Positions 47,187-55,742 are shown, counted from the first letter of the stretch. The stretch: DNA of 64,000 bases from Simiduia sp. 21SJ11W-1 (GCF_024138675.1 NZ_CP090959.1:1116001-1180000), one strand, 5' to 3'. The notes: generated from the sequence alone by a model not told the origin. A program made the numbers and translations.

Positions 47187-47234
47187 CCCGCAAAGCTTTG
47201 GCGGTTTTTACGGTGTTTCTGGGCGCGGTTGATC

Positions 47235-47264
47235 TGAAAAAATGCCCCCGGCTTTTACCGGGGG
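47235..47264 (-). terminator. Intrinsic terminator of the secreted-protein genes
   Basis: CCCCCGG / CCGGGGG stem with a six-base loop. On the minus strand it is followed by CATTTTTT. It ends the transcript of the gene at 47289-47840. Confidence 0.9.
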
Positions 47265-47288
47265 ATTCCTGCAATGGGTTTAAAGCCC

Positions 47289-47840
47289 TTAGTAGTTGGT
47301 TGCGAACTTGTTGTTAGATTCGTTGCTCTCGTCTATGGCTTTGTAGTAATCCACTTCAAACATCACGCGATCGCCGCGCGCAAAGTCGCCGGGGGCGAAT
47401 GTCACATCAATGTATTTTTGCTCGCCGGCACCAAAAACCGTTTTGATATTGGCGGCGCTGCCCCAGCTTTGGCCACCTTTTTTCTGATGGGTGCCCCAAA
47501 GCACCATTTCAGCATAGTGGGCGCCGCCCTTGTTTTTTACGGTCACCCGGTAGTTGCCTGGCGCACCCATGGGCTTGGCCGCAACAATGGTGAAATCCGG
47601 CTTTGGCGTGGCGGGTGCGCGTACGGCTTCACTTGTGGCGCGGGCCGGTTGCGTGCTTGCACCTGGCTCGCGACTTTTGGCCTGAATGGTCAGTGGTTTG
47701 CACTTGCCTATCCCGTTTTCAACAACCCATGTTTGACCCATAGGGCAGCGGTGCTTTTCGGGGTTGCCGGCGGCAAATGTCGCTGTGGCGGCGGCCAGCA
47801 GTGCAATGGCAGAGGTAATTTTGATGCTAGATGATTTCAT
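47289..47840 (-). CDS. Small exported protein with CARDB-like beta domain
   Basis: 183 residues with a signal peptide ending A-T-A-T-F-A. Two Cys (H-R-C-P-M-G-Q and G-K-C-K) form an N-terminal loop, then a low-complexity linker, then a beta-sandwich-like domain (F-T-I-V-A-A-K-P, V-T-V-K-N-K-G-G, V-D-Y-Y-K-A-I-D-E-S-N-E-S-N-N). The last motif is typical of CARDB domains. GGAG precedes the ATG. It follows the gene at 47890 by 49 bases; TGAACC is present at 47886-47881 but without a matching CGAC, so it may share the upstream promoter. Confidence 0.78.
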   Translation of the reverse strand: MKSSSIKITSAIALLAAATATFAAGNPEKHRCPMGQTWVVENGIGKCKPLTIQAKSREPGASTQPARATSEAVRAPATPKPDFTIVAAKPMGAPGNYRVTVKNKGGAHYAEMVLWGTHQKKGGQSWGSAANIKTVFGAGEQKYIDVTFAPGDFARGDRVMFEVDYYKAIDESNESNNKFATNY

Positions 47841-47889
47841 TTTGTAACTCCGGTTTAGCTGTAAGCGATGATTAAATAAAGGTTCACAT

Positions 47890-48279
47890 TTATTCCACAG
47901 GTACGTAGCGGAAGCACTTGTACGAGAGGTTTAACTTTGAGTTGTGGCTAGTGCCATCGGATGGCAGGCTCACAATGTCATTTTTAATATTGGTGACATC
48001 GGTATCCGGGTTGCAGGTGCGCACGATGGTTTCCGAACGGGCGCAGGTGTATTCGTACCAGGCTTTACCTTCGTGCTTGATCAGCTTTTTACTGACAGGC
48101 GTAAAGCCTTGGGCACAGGCTGCAGGTTTTGGAATGGCACCGGCCACTTGAACCTGAAATTTTGGCTTGGCACTGGTTGCATTGAGTGTGGGGTTCGCCA
48201 GTGATTGGGCGGTGATGAGTGCGCTGGCAATCAATCCGGCCATGGCGATGGTGTGGTGCAGTTTGCGCTGCTGTTTCAT
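47890..48279 (-). CDS. Small exported Cys-containing protein, unknown
   Basis: 129 residues, signal peptide ending A-Q-S-L-A-N. Four Cys in the mature part (A-A-C-A-Q-G-F, Y-T-C-A-R, R-T-C-N-P, Y-K-C-F-R) could form two disulfides. AAGGAGG precedes the ATG. A TGAACC-N16-CGAC element lies 85 bases upstream and is shared with two other small exported genes. Probably a surface or periplasmic effector of the ECF system. Confidence 0.75.
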   Translation of the reverse strand: MKQQRKLHHTIAMAGLIASALITAQSLANPTLNATSAKPKFQVQVAGAIPKPAACAQGFTPVSKKLIKHEGKAWYEYTCARSETIVRTCNPDTDVTNIKNDIVSLPSDGTSHNSKLNLSYKCFRYVPVE

Positions 48280-48363
48280 AGTAAGACCCTCCTTGGGCTT
48301 TGCGGTTAATGAGCCGTTGGGTTCTGCTGTTTTGCAGTGAACGCCTTGGCCCGTTACTTATGT

Positions 48364-48389
48364 GTCGCAGACCATTGGCAAACGGTTCA
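48364..48389 (-). promoter_or_regulatory. Candidate ECF sigma promoter (TGAACC-N16-CGAC)
   Basis: Minus-strand TGAACC at 48389-48384 and CGAC at 48367-48364, 16 bases apart, with an A/T tract just upstream. The -10-like part extends to CTGCGACACA. It drives the small exported gene at 47890-48279. Confidence 0.6.
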
Positions 48390-48478
48390 TATTTTTTTGC
48401 TGATGTTTCGCCTTGTCTCTATGGCCGCTGCAATCTTCCTTTTTGCACTGTCCCGGTTGTGAGTTCTACTTGTGAGTT

Positions 48479-50449
48479 CTACAGGGGTGCGTTACACAAG
48501 TCCCCTAAATCCGGGGTGCCCGTGGGCCAGAATTGGTTTACCTCTGGCGTCTGCATGCCTTCGTAAAGCGCCGTGGCGATGGCGGCGGCCACCAGCGGTG
48601 AGGCGAAAGAGGTGCCTGTTTGGTAGCGGCCTTGGCCGCGTTCGTTATACGTCCACACATCTTGCCCGGGCGCGCGCCAGAAAACCCTGTTGCCACCATT
48701 GGAAAGTGCCAGCAATCTTAATTGGTTATCGGTGGCACCCACGGCCTGCACTGCCGGGTAGGCCGCCGGATACATAGGGCGTTCAGCGCCACTGTTGCCC
48801 GCTGCAGCCACGAAGGTAACTTGTTTGGCGAGTTGGGTAATTGCTTGTGCCAGCAAGTCGCTGTGCTTGCCGCCAAAACTCATGTTGACCACCAAGGGCT
48901 TGAAGGCCGCGATTTTATCGAGGCCAATTAATAGCCAATCGGTGCGGGTTTCCATATTGCCGGTGGCGTCTTCGGCGAAAACATTCACGGCAAGCAGTTG
49001 CGCCTTGGGCAGCAGGCCCAGATCTTTGCCCACCATCAGCGTTGCCACACCGGTACCGTGCGGGTGGGGATCGGCGTCTTGTGCGGCCACGTGAACGCTT
49101 TGCACCCGGCCTTCAAAGACCGGCAACTGCGCGTTTACGGCGCTGTCTAGCAGAGCCAGACGGGGCGATTGGGGGCAGTGTGAGGGCAGCTGTGCGCCCA
49201 GTAACCGCTGTGCGTACTGGCGCTGTTCGCTGCGCTGTAACCGGTAGCGCTGATTGTTTTCTACCGGCCACTGGTTGGCAATTTGCGCTTTAACCGCCTC
49301 CAGATCCACTGAGTCGGGCACGCGGTAGGTGCTGAGCACCCAGCCAAGAGATGCCAGCGTGCGCCGGCTTTGAATGCGCAAGCCCCACTGGCCCAGGGCC
49401 CTTCGTTGTTGCTCGGCAATAGACATGTTTGGTGCCTGCAGTAGCAATTCTCGCAAGGGGGGCAGCCTGTCGTCGGGATTATCTTGCATCGGCTGTGGCC
49501 CCTGCGGCAGTGCAGCGCCCAGGAGGCTTGTACTGCGCACAATGGGGGCCGCTTCTCGAGGGCCGCTTTGGCGCGCAGCCGGTGGGCTGGGATGGGGTGC
49601 ATCTGTTGCTGTGGCCTGTGGATTTGGTTGGCCTGTGGGGGCGCTATCACCCGGCCTTGCTGTCTTAGCAGTGGCGGCTGGTTGTTGATGGGTTGGTGCT
49701 GTTCGTTGCGCGGCAGTATTGGCCGCGCTTTCGGGTGTCGTATCGGGTGTCGTATTGGGCGTTGTATGAGATGTTGTATCGGGCTTTGCAGCAGGTGCGG
49801 TAGCAGACGCTCTACCCGGTATTGTTCCTGGCGCTGTTTTGGGCGTTGTTGCGGGCGGCGTATCCGGCGCAGTGCCAGTGGCCGTTGGTGGTGAATTTTT
49901 TATTGGCGCTCGCTGTGTGTTTTGCGTTGTATTTTCCGCAGTATTTGGCGTTGTACCGGAATTAGAACCGGAAGTAGAACCTGAAGTTGTACCTGAAGCT
50001 GCCTCTCGGGTTGGATCGCCCGTTGTAGTTTGTGCAGCATCGTCATTGGCGCCGGGGGCAGTTGCGCGCGTGGCTGTCAGCTGGGTGGCGGGCTTCTGGG
50101 GCGCTGTGCCCGGCACCCTTGCCGGGCCCTGTGATGTGCTGGTTGCCTCTGGTCGCGCGCTGGTAGCTGCAGTGCTTGCCGTGGGCATGGCCGTGCCTGT
50201 GGAAAAAGTGCTGGGCCTTGTTGTTGAGGTGAGTGTTGTTGTGGGTATTGTTGCGGATGTAGTAGTGGGTGTAGTTGATGTAGGTGTAGTTGATGTAGGT
50301 GTAGTTGATGTAGGTGTAGTTGAAGATGATGCTGTGGCTTCCGGTGTGCTTGCCGGGGCACTGGTGCCCGGCTCTGGCGTTTGTGCACTGGTGAGGTTTG
50401 CCGCCAAGAGCAGCGGCAAAACAAGCCACAGAGCGGCCATACATTTCAT
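48479..50449 (-). CDS. S8 subtilisin-type serine protease with long Thr/Pro-rich region
   Basis: 656 residues, signal peptide ending L-T-S-A-Q. Residues about 25-310 are Thr/Pro/Ala/Ser-rich low complexity with short repeats such as T-P-T-S-T. A small propeptide-like section (about 330-400) precedes the protease. The triad is visible: Asp near 435 (A-L-L-D-S-A), His near 464 (H-P-H-G-T-G-V), Ser near 614 (G-T-S-F-A-S-P), with the oxyanion Asn in A-A-A-G-N-S-G. Its start overlaps the anti-sigma stop by four bases. Cell-surface or secreted location is likely. Last gene of the operon. Confidence 0.9.
   Translation of the reverse strand: MKCMAALWLVLPLLLAANLTSAQTPEPGTSAPASTPEATASSSTTPTSTTPTSTTPTSTTPTTTSATIPTTTLTSTTRPSTFSTGTAMPTASTAATSARPEATSTSQGPARVPGTAPQKPATQLTATRATAPGANDDAAQTTTGDPTREAASGTTSGSTSGSNSGTTPNTAENTTQNTQRAPIKNSPPTATGTAPDTPPATTPKTAPGTIPGRASATAPAAKPDTTSHTTPNTTPDTTPESAANTAAQRTAPTHQQPAATAKTARPGDSAPTGQPNPQATATDAPHPSPPAARQSGPREAAPIVRSTSLLGAALPQGPQPMQDNPDDRLPPLRELLLQAPNMSIAEQQRRALGQWGLRIQSRRTLASLGWVLSTYRVPDSVDLEAVKAQIANQWPVENNQRYRLQRSEQRQYAQRLLGAQLPSHCPQSPRLALLDSAVNAQLPVFEGRVQSVHVAAQDADPHPHGTGVATLMVGKDLGLLPKAQLLAVNVFAEDATGNMETRTDWLLIGLDKIAAFKPLVVNMSFGGKHSDLLAQAITQLAKQVTFVAAAGNSGAERPMYPAAYPAVQAVGATDNQLRLLALSNGGNRVFWRAPGQDVWTYNERGQGRYQTGTSFASPLVAAAIATALYEGMQTPEVNQFWPTGTPDLGDLCNAPL
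50271..50322. repeat. 15-base tandem repeats inside the protease gene
   Basis: About 3.5 copies of a 15-base unit (plus-strand GTAGTTGATGTAGGT), encoding T-P-T-S-T blocks. The region probably changes length by slippage while staying in frame. Confidence 0.85.
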
Positions 50450-51036
50450 GGCAGCTCTGCCTCAATGGCGGCGTGCACCACGCCGGGCATTTCACCCAGT
50501 GCAGATTCAACTTGGCTGCGGTCGGTGTAGCCTGGCTGCGCTTTGGCAATAAAAATCCGCAAGATGCCAATGCTGCTTGGGCCATCAACAATGCGCGCAT
50601 GGTGTTGTGTGAGCGTGGCGGCCAGATCTTCCCAGCGCAGGTTCGCGTCCAGCTCCAGCTGAATAAGCCAGCCATTGCTGAGTGCACCCGCTTGGCCTGC
50701 TGCAAGCAAGGTGAAATCAGGTGCCGGTGCTGGCCGTGCGAGAATAATAAACTGCACACACAGTACCAAGGCCGCGGCACTCGCCATTGCAGGGCGCCAC
50801 CATTGAGGTTGCGCTTTGGGTGTGTTGAGTTCGCGTTTTAAGCGTGCCCAGCCGAGGTCTGATGCCTGGGCCTGGCCTTGGTGTTTTATTTGCTGTTGGA
50901 TAGCGCGCAGCGCCGCCAGTTCTGCACGCGCTTGTTCCGATTGTGCAAGCCAGGCATCCACGCGTTGCTTTTCTGCCTCAGTCAAACTGCCGTTCACATA
51001 CCAGGGCAATAGTTCGGATAAATCTTCAGTGTTCAT
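50446..51036 (-). CDS. Membrane anti-sigma factor with propeptide-like periplasmic domain
   Basis: 196 residues. Residues 1-70 form a helical cytoplasmic domain like zf-HC2 anti-sigma factors (L-L-P-W-Y-V-N-G-S-L-T-E-A-E), but without the zinc His/Cys ligands. One membrane helix lies at about 83-100. The periplasmic end (121-196: W-L-I-Q-L-E-L, then R-I-V-D-G-P-S-S-I-G-I-L-R-I-F-I, ending P-G-V-V-H-A-A) has the pattern of inhibitor I9/subtilisin propeptides. It sits between the sigma gene and the subtilisin gene, overlapping the latter. I infer that the protease recognises this domain. Confidence 0.78.
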   Translation of the reverse strand: MNTEDLSELLPWYVNGSLTEAEKQRVDAWLAQSEQARAELAALRAIQQQIKHQGQAQASDLGWARLKRELNTPKAQPQWWRPAMASAAALVLCVQFIILARPAPAPDFTLLAAGQAGALSNGWLIQLELDANLRWEDLAATLTQHHARIVDGPSSIGILRIFIAKAQPGYTDRSQVESALGEMPGVVHAAIEAELP

Positions 51037-51097
51037 ATTGAACGTCCTTAGGCTAAATTACGTCTCATGCCTTGGTCGGTTTCATACCGCCCGGGGT

Positions 51098-51637
51098 TCA
51101 TTGGTTTGCCAAGCAGCGCATCAGCAGATTTTTTGCTTGCATCATTCGCGTTTTTACCGTGCCTGTTGGAATTTGCATGACCTCTGCAATTTCCGTGTAG
51201 GGCATCTCTTCAAAAAAGGCGAGCCAAACCACCTCTTTGAGTTTTGCTTTTAATGCATCAACACAGGTGCGCACACTGGCGGCATCTTGCGAAGCGCTGG
51301 CGGCAGCAAATAAATCGCAATCGCAACTGAGATCTTCGTGCAGGCTGATGTCTTCCTGATCCTCATGGCGACGCTTGGCGCGCAGCGCATCAATGGCTTT
51401 AAAGCGCGCCATGCTAAACAACCAGGTGCGCACACGGGCCTCGCCCTGAAAGCTGGCGCCTTTGTGCCACACCTCTAGCATCACGGTGTTGATCACTTCT
51501 GCAATGTCGGCGGGGTTGTGCAGCGTGCGTTGTAGAAACGCCGACAGGGCGCCAGCATGCCGGCGATAGAAACGCTCCATGGCTTGTTGGTCGCCCTTGA
51601 CGATGGCGGCTAATAGCAGTTCGTCTGAATCCGACAC
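51098..51637 (-). CDS. ECF RNA polymerase sigma factor
   Basis: 179 residues from a GTG at 51637, chosen for GGAG and AAGG just upstream; the frame is open further but overlaps the preceding gene. Region 2 (A-E-V-I-N-T-V-M-L-E-V-W, T-W-L-F-S-M-A-R-F-K-A-I-D) and region 4 (Y-T-E-I-A-E-V-M-Q-I-P-T-G-T-V-K-T-R) are complete. It is followed by its anti-sigma gene. The TGAACC-N16-CGAC promoters of nearby small exported genes are its likely targets. Confidence 0.93.
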   Translation of the reverse strand: MSDSDELLLAAIVKGDQQAMERFYRRHAGALSAFLQRTLHNPADIAEVINTVMLEVWHKGASFQGEARVRTWLFSMARFKAIDALRAKRRHEDQEDISLHEDLSCDCDLFAAASASQDAASVRTCVDALKAKLKEVVWLAFFEEMPYTEIAEVMQIPTGTVKTRMMQAKNLLMRCLANQ

Positions 51638-51641
51638 AGCC

Positions 51642-53549
51642 TTACTCCGGTTGATAGACAAATGCGTAATCGGCGCTGGCTGCGAGCATTTTACCAGCAC
51701 TGTTGTGGGCGGTAATGCGCCACAGGTAGCGTTGGCCCGGGTTCAGTTTGCTGCGCACCAATTCTGACAGGGGCGATTGGGTTACCGAGTTTGGCAGCAC
51801 CATACCCACCACAAATTGTGGCTCGCCTGACTGGCCCACCGTTGGCGTGGCACTTGTGATGGGCGCCTGATGATGCAGCGCAAAAATTTGCAATTGATAT
51901 ACGGCGGCGCCAGTGACCGTGGGCCAACGAAAGGGCGTTTGCGCGCTTACCGCTTGTTGGCTGGGCGAGAGCCCGGTCAATGCCAGTAAGCCCTGTTGCG
52001 CCTGCACTTGGTAGCCTGCATCTATCACCCACTCCTGCACCGGGCATTGGGGATCTGTGGCAACCTCTTCGGTGATCAGGTTTCTGTTGGTCACGCAAAA
52101 ACGCAGCAGGTATTTACCGGCCCGCTGTGTGGGCAGCGCTGGGCTTTCCAGCTGAATGCGTTGTGTGCCCGTTACCTGACGCCGCACAAGGGCCAGAGTT
52201 TTAAACAGCGGCAGCGCTTCGGTGCTGCCGGGTTCGGCCAGCTGCCAGCGGCCTTCAAGCAAGCCTGAACCGCTGTAGCTGACGGTAAGCTGTGCTGTGA
52301 GCGCCTCGTTTTCTTTCACCAGTGCCAGGTCGTTACCTGTATCAAAGGCCAGTTGTAGCCCCCGCACCTGCAACTCACCCGGGGAGCCTGTGCGCGCGGC
52401 GTCGAGCGCGCTGCGATTAACCAGCAAGGTCATGTAGGCGCGGGTATTGCCGCCGCCAATGGGGTCGGAGAACACCCGCTCAATCACCAGGCGCGAGCTG
52501 TTGCTGGCGAGCAGTGTTTGCATTAAATCGGTGCCGAGCGCGAGCGTTTCGCTAAATAAAAACGGCCCGCTGCCGGGCGCACTTAGCACGCCGCCTAAGT
52601 TTGCCACCAGCGCGCCATTGGCGGGGTTTACAATGCGCGCGCTCGTTGAAACTACGCCGTTGGTGTGGCCGCTGCCGGTACTGACTTGCCAGCTGAGTTG
52701 TACGGAATTTTCTTGGCTGGCATACACCTGCCGCTGCATGGGTGAAACCCGCGCGGCGGTGAAATTGCCCTGCACGGGAATGATCAACAGGTGCGAGGCC
52801 TGTACGTTATCGCCGGTACCACTGTCGGTAAAGGTGCGATCAATACGTACCTGGCTGATATTTTGCGATTGCCAGCTGCGTACCTGGGCGCTGCTGATCA
52901 TCAAATTTTCAGACAAATTATAGGGTGCCGCACCGGTGCCGTTCAGGGTGCTGCCCAGGGTGCCAAGCACTTGGCCTGTGGCGGGGTTCACCAATTGCCC
53001 CGGCGCGCTGGAGACGCCTGCCGTGTAGGTGGGGGTGGCGGTTACCTGCCAGGTGATGGGCAATAAATTGTTATTCACGGCATTGAGTGTGGATTGGGCG
53101 GGCGTGACGCCGGCGGCACTGATGCTGCCACGGGCAGGCACGTTAAGTGTCAGCGTGCCCACCACCTGGCGGCCAATGCCGTCTGAAAAAATGCGACGCG
53201 CCTCAATTTGGGTAACGCCCGCACTTTGCCAGCTCACCACTTGTGCCGCACTAATGCTCAGGGTTTCAGTGAAATTAAACGGGCCGCTGCCGGCTTGGTT
53301 CAAAGTGCCGCCGAAACTTCCGAGCACATTGAGCGTGGTGGCATCCAGCAGTTGCCCGGGGTTGGAATTGGCGCCACTGCTGTGGGATGCATCTGCTGCT
53401 ACCGTCCAGTTAACAACCAGTGCATTGTTGTTGGCGGTGTTGAGGGTTGCACTGCCGGGCGACACGCTAACGCCCGTGAGCAGGGCAGCGGCGGGCATGG
53501 CCCAGGCCACGAGGGCGAAACACAAAATGTGCGAGATACGTTTCATCAT
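51642..53549 (-). CDS. Exported protein with three tandem Ig-like repeats
   Basis: 635 residues, signal peptide ending M-P-A-A-A. Three related repeats of about 115-118 residues follow (about 24-140, 141-258, 259-375), each with a V-x-P start, an L-x-W-x-V strand, G-x-L-x-G/A-x-G and S-E-x-L/T-E-T-L stretches and a final x-R-x-F-S/T-D. The rest contains a Cys pair and further beta domains (W-P-T-V-T-G-A-A-V-Y-Q-L-Q-I). No known family named. Its start is 2 bases after the barrel gene ends, and the sigma gene follows after 4 bases. Likely a surface partner of the barrel. Confidence 0.8.
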   Translation of the reverse strand: MMKRISHILCFALVAWAMPAAALLTGVSVSPGSATLNTANNNALVVNWTVAADASHSSGANSNPGQLLDATTLNVLGSFGGTLNQAGSGPFNFTETLSISAAQVVSWQSAGVTQIEARRIFSDGIGRQVVGTLTLNVPARGSISAAGVTPAQSTLNAVNNNLLPITWQVTATPTYTAGVSSAPGQLVNPATGQVLGTLGSTLNGTGAAPYNLSENLMISSAQVRSWQSQNISQVRIDRTFTDSGTGDNVQASHLLIIPVQGNFTAARVSPMQRQVYASQENSVQLSWQVSTGSGHTNGVVSTSARIVNPANGALVANLGGVLSAPGSGPFLFSETLALGTDLMQTLLASNSSRLVIERVFSDPIGGGNTRAYMTLLVNRSALDAARTGSPGELQVRGLQLAFDTGNDLALVKENEALTAQLTVSYSGSGLLEGRWQLAEPGSTEALPLFKTLALVRRQVTGTQRIQLESPALPTQRAGKYLLRFCVTNRNLITEEVATDPQCPVQEWVIDAGYQVQAQQGLLALTGLSPSQQAVSAQTPFRWPTVTGAAVYQLQIFALHHQAPITSATPTVGQSGEPQFVVGMVLPNSVTQSPLSELVRSKLNPGQRYLWRITAHNSAGKMLAASADYAFVYQPE

Positions 53550-53551
53550 GG

Positions 53552-55561
53552 TTACAAGTCTCCTGCCGACCATGCCAGTTCAATACCTGCATGGGCCGAC
53601 CATTGTTCCTGGGCCCAGGCAAAGGCGCGGTTGTCTTGCCGCCCGTAGCTGCCACGCAAATACACATTGACGCCGGGCGTGTTGCCCTTGGCTGCCAGTG
53701 CCATCCAGGTGAGCTGCCCGTTGCCGAAATGGCTTAAAAAGTCGTCTTCAATAAACGCCGGATTCGCAAGCTCGCTGCGGTCTGCGCCGTAGTTGTAATT
53801 CAAACTCAGTACCAGCTTTTCGGGGATCAATTGCAGCAGGGTATCAATACCCAGGTTGCGGTTGTAATAGGTATCCCCGAGGTCTGTTTGGGTTTGTCGG
53901 TTGAACTGCGTAAAAAGGTTCACATTGGCGCGGGTTGAGGGCATCCAGCTCATGTTCAGGCCGAGCATGCGGTTTTCCATGTCGGAGCCTGGTTGGTAGA
54001 TGTCGTAGCCGTTAAGCGATACGGCTTCGGAGCGGTCGTCGAACCGGGTGCTGGCCCACTGCAGGCCCCAGCTCCAGGTTGATTGGCTGAAGTTCACACT
54101 GACGCTTTGCTCGTGGGTGAGGTTGTCCAGATCAAAGCCCACGGTCTGTGCGTTGCTGTCTGGTTGGCTGTGTTGGGTTTCGCTAATGTACAGCGTTGCC
54201 GAGGGCGCGCCGAGCACCGCCAATGCGCTGCCGGGCTCGAGCATGGGTACATAATTGACGGTGAGCATTTGGCGCGCGAGAGTTTGGGTGGGCAGTGCGG
54301 GATCATCGGCCTGGTTATTTTGCTCGCTCGACCACTCGAAATTGAGGTTGATACTCTGGCGCCCCAGCTGCGTGACCAACCTGTTTAACGCCACATCGCC
54401 GGGCAGGGTGAGGTTGCCCAGGCTGTAAAATTGCGCCCCCACTTTTTGGTGTTGTAGCGTTGCCGTCCAATAATCCAGCGGGCCAGTGGGCAGTGCGCCA
54501 GATTGCAGGCGGGCCAGCAATTGCAGCGCGGAATCTTGCTCGGCATCGGCGCCGAGATCGATGCCATCGCTATCAAAGCGCGACTCGGCGTACTCTGCAT
54601 GCAGCCAGATAGATTGCTCCATCAAATAGGAATCGAGGCCCAGATTCCAGCTGTCGCCGCCGTAAACAACCGGGTCGCCCGGCGCATATACCCCGGCGCC
54701 GCCGAGCTGGGTTTTACCATCCACATACCCGAGCTTTAGCATCAGTGCATCGCCGGCCAAGTGGGTGTTCAGTGTGGCGCCTTGTCCACGCAGTGTTTGG
54801 CCTGGCAGCACCAGTGCCTCATCTACGCGCGTGCTCGGTTCGCTATTGACCTTAAACAAGCGCAGCTCGGTGCTCTGGCTGGCATTGCCAATGCGCACTT
54901 CGGCGCCGCGCCGCTGAAACATGGAAAACAACAAGTCTTGCTGTTCAATGCGCACATTGCCCACCATGGCACCGGCGCTGAGTGTTGCGCCTTGGTGGCG
55001 GGCCTCAATGCGGTAACTGGGTAGCGCCCATTCTGTGCCGGTGTTGTTGCCCAGGTTTTCGCTGGTGCTGTCGTAGAGGGCGTCCAACTCCACTGTGAGG
55101 CTCAGGTTGTCTTGCAGTTGTGCCGCGCGCAGTGCCCAGCCGCCTTGGCTCGCCAGATGGCGGGCGGCTTGGTAGTCGTCGGGTTCTGATGCGTCTAGCC
55201 GGTAGCTGCTGTCGAGTGACAGCTGGCTGCTCCACTGGCCACTTGGCTCACTGGGGGCGGTAATGGTGAGGACTTGATCCAGCAGGCTTTGGATATCGCC
55301 ATTGGGCGCGAAGGCCAATACCTGCAGTTCGTAGTCACCGGGTGCCAGCGCCATATCCAGGCGCAGTTGCAGTTGCCCATCAGCGATAGTTGCAAACGGG
55401 GTGACGTCGTAACCGCCCAATTCCACCGCCAGGCTGGATTCGGGTGAGGGCAGTTGAGGCAAATTCAAAGCCAGCTGAGTGGTGTTTGCTGCCTGCCCGT
55501 TGACGGCTGCCAATGAAAGGCAAAGTGCCAGCAATAGCCGGCGAAAGTGTGAGTGTTTCAT
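53552..55561 (-). CDS. Outer-membrane beta-barrel protein, operon head
   Basis: 669 residues, signal peptide ending V-N-G-Q-A-A. A short N-terminal beta domain (about 28-115) precedes a long chain of alternating strands with many Asn, Gln and aromatics (e.g. S-L-N-Y-N-Y-G-A-D-R, F-T-Q-F-N-R-Q-T-Q-T), the pattern of a barrel of over 16 strands. It is not a TonB receptor: no plug or TonB box is seen. ATG at 55561 has GGGGAATT upstream. It shares the operon with the Ig-repeat protein, sigma, anti-sigma and protease. Confidence 0.78.
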   Translation of the reverse strand: MKHSHFRRLLLALCLSLAAVNGQAANTTQLALNLPQLPSPESSLAVELGGYDVTPFATIADGQLQLRLDMALAPGDYELQVLAFAPNGDIQSLLDQVLTITAPSEPSGQWSSQLSLDSSYRLDASEPDDYQAARHLASQGGWALRAAQLQDNLSLTVELDALYDSTSENLGNNTGTEWALPSYRIEARHQGATLSAGAMVGNVRIEQQDLLFSMFQRRGAEVRIGNASQSTELRLFKVNSEPSTRVDEALVLPGQTLRGQGATLNTHLAGDALMLKLGYVDGKTQLGGAGVYAPGDPVVYGGDSWNLGLDSYLMEQSIWLHAEYAESRFDSDGIDLGADAEQDSALQLLARLQSGALPTGPLDYWTATLQHQKVGAQFYSLGNLTLPGDVALNRLVTQLGRQSINLNFEWSSEQNNQADDPALPTQTLARQMLTVNYVPMLEPGSALAVLGAPSATLYISETQHSQPDSNAQTVGFDLDNLTHEQSVSVNFSQSTWSWGLQWASTRFDDRSEAVSLNGYDIYQPGSDMENRMLGLNMSWMPSTRANVNLFTQFNRQTQTDLGDTYYNRNLGIDTLLQLIPEKLVLSLNYNYGADRSELANPAFIEDDFLSHFGNGQLTWMALAAKGNTPGVNVYLRGSYGRQDNRAFAWAQEQWSAHAGIELAWSAGDL

Positions 55562-55665
55562 GCAATTCCCCTTGCGTGAACGAGTGCTTGAGCACCCGCT
55601 CGCCCCTGTAATTCCGTGTTCTAAAACCTTTGGCGTGACTGCCAAGTCAGTGGCTGGGCGTGAAT

Positions 55666-55671
55666 ATTATA
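55666..55671 (-). promoter_or_regulatory. Possible sigma70 -10 box of the barrel-to-protease operon
   Basis: Minus-strand TATAAT is a perfect -10 hexamer about 105 bases before the barrel-gene ATG. The region upstream has only a weak -35, and the TGAACC-N16-CGAC element is absent here, so the operon may be under housekeeping control. Confidence 0.35.
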
Positions 55672-55742
55672 CTGATGTTCCAATTATGCAAGTTGGGCGC
55701 TGAGGCCGCGTCGATCCACAGGTTTCTCTTTAAGAGCGCCGG

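Noticed and set aside
47274-47834. 186-codon plus-strand frame opposite the CARDB-like gene
   Set aside because: Shadow of a gene with signal peptide, ribosome site and terminator on the other strand.
50271-50322. CRISPR-like repeats
   Set aside because: Direct 15-base units without spacers, inside a coding region; plain coding tandem repeat.
49839-50552. 237-codon plus-strand Val/Gly-rich frame opposite the protease leader
   Set aside because: Arises from the repeats coding for Thr/Pro on the minus strand; no start signal.
55562-55740. TGAACC-N16-CGAC element before the barrel gene
   Set aside because: Only GGAACA is present and nothing like CGAC lies 16 bases on; a TATAAT box is more convincing.
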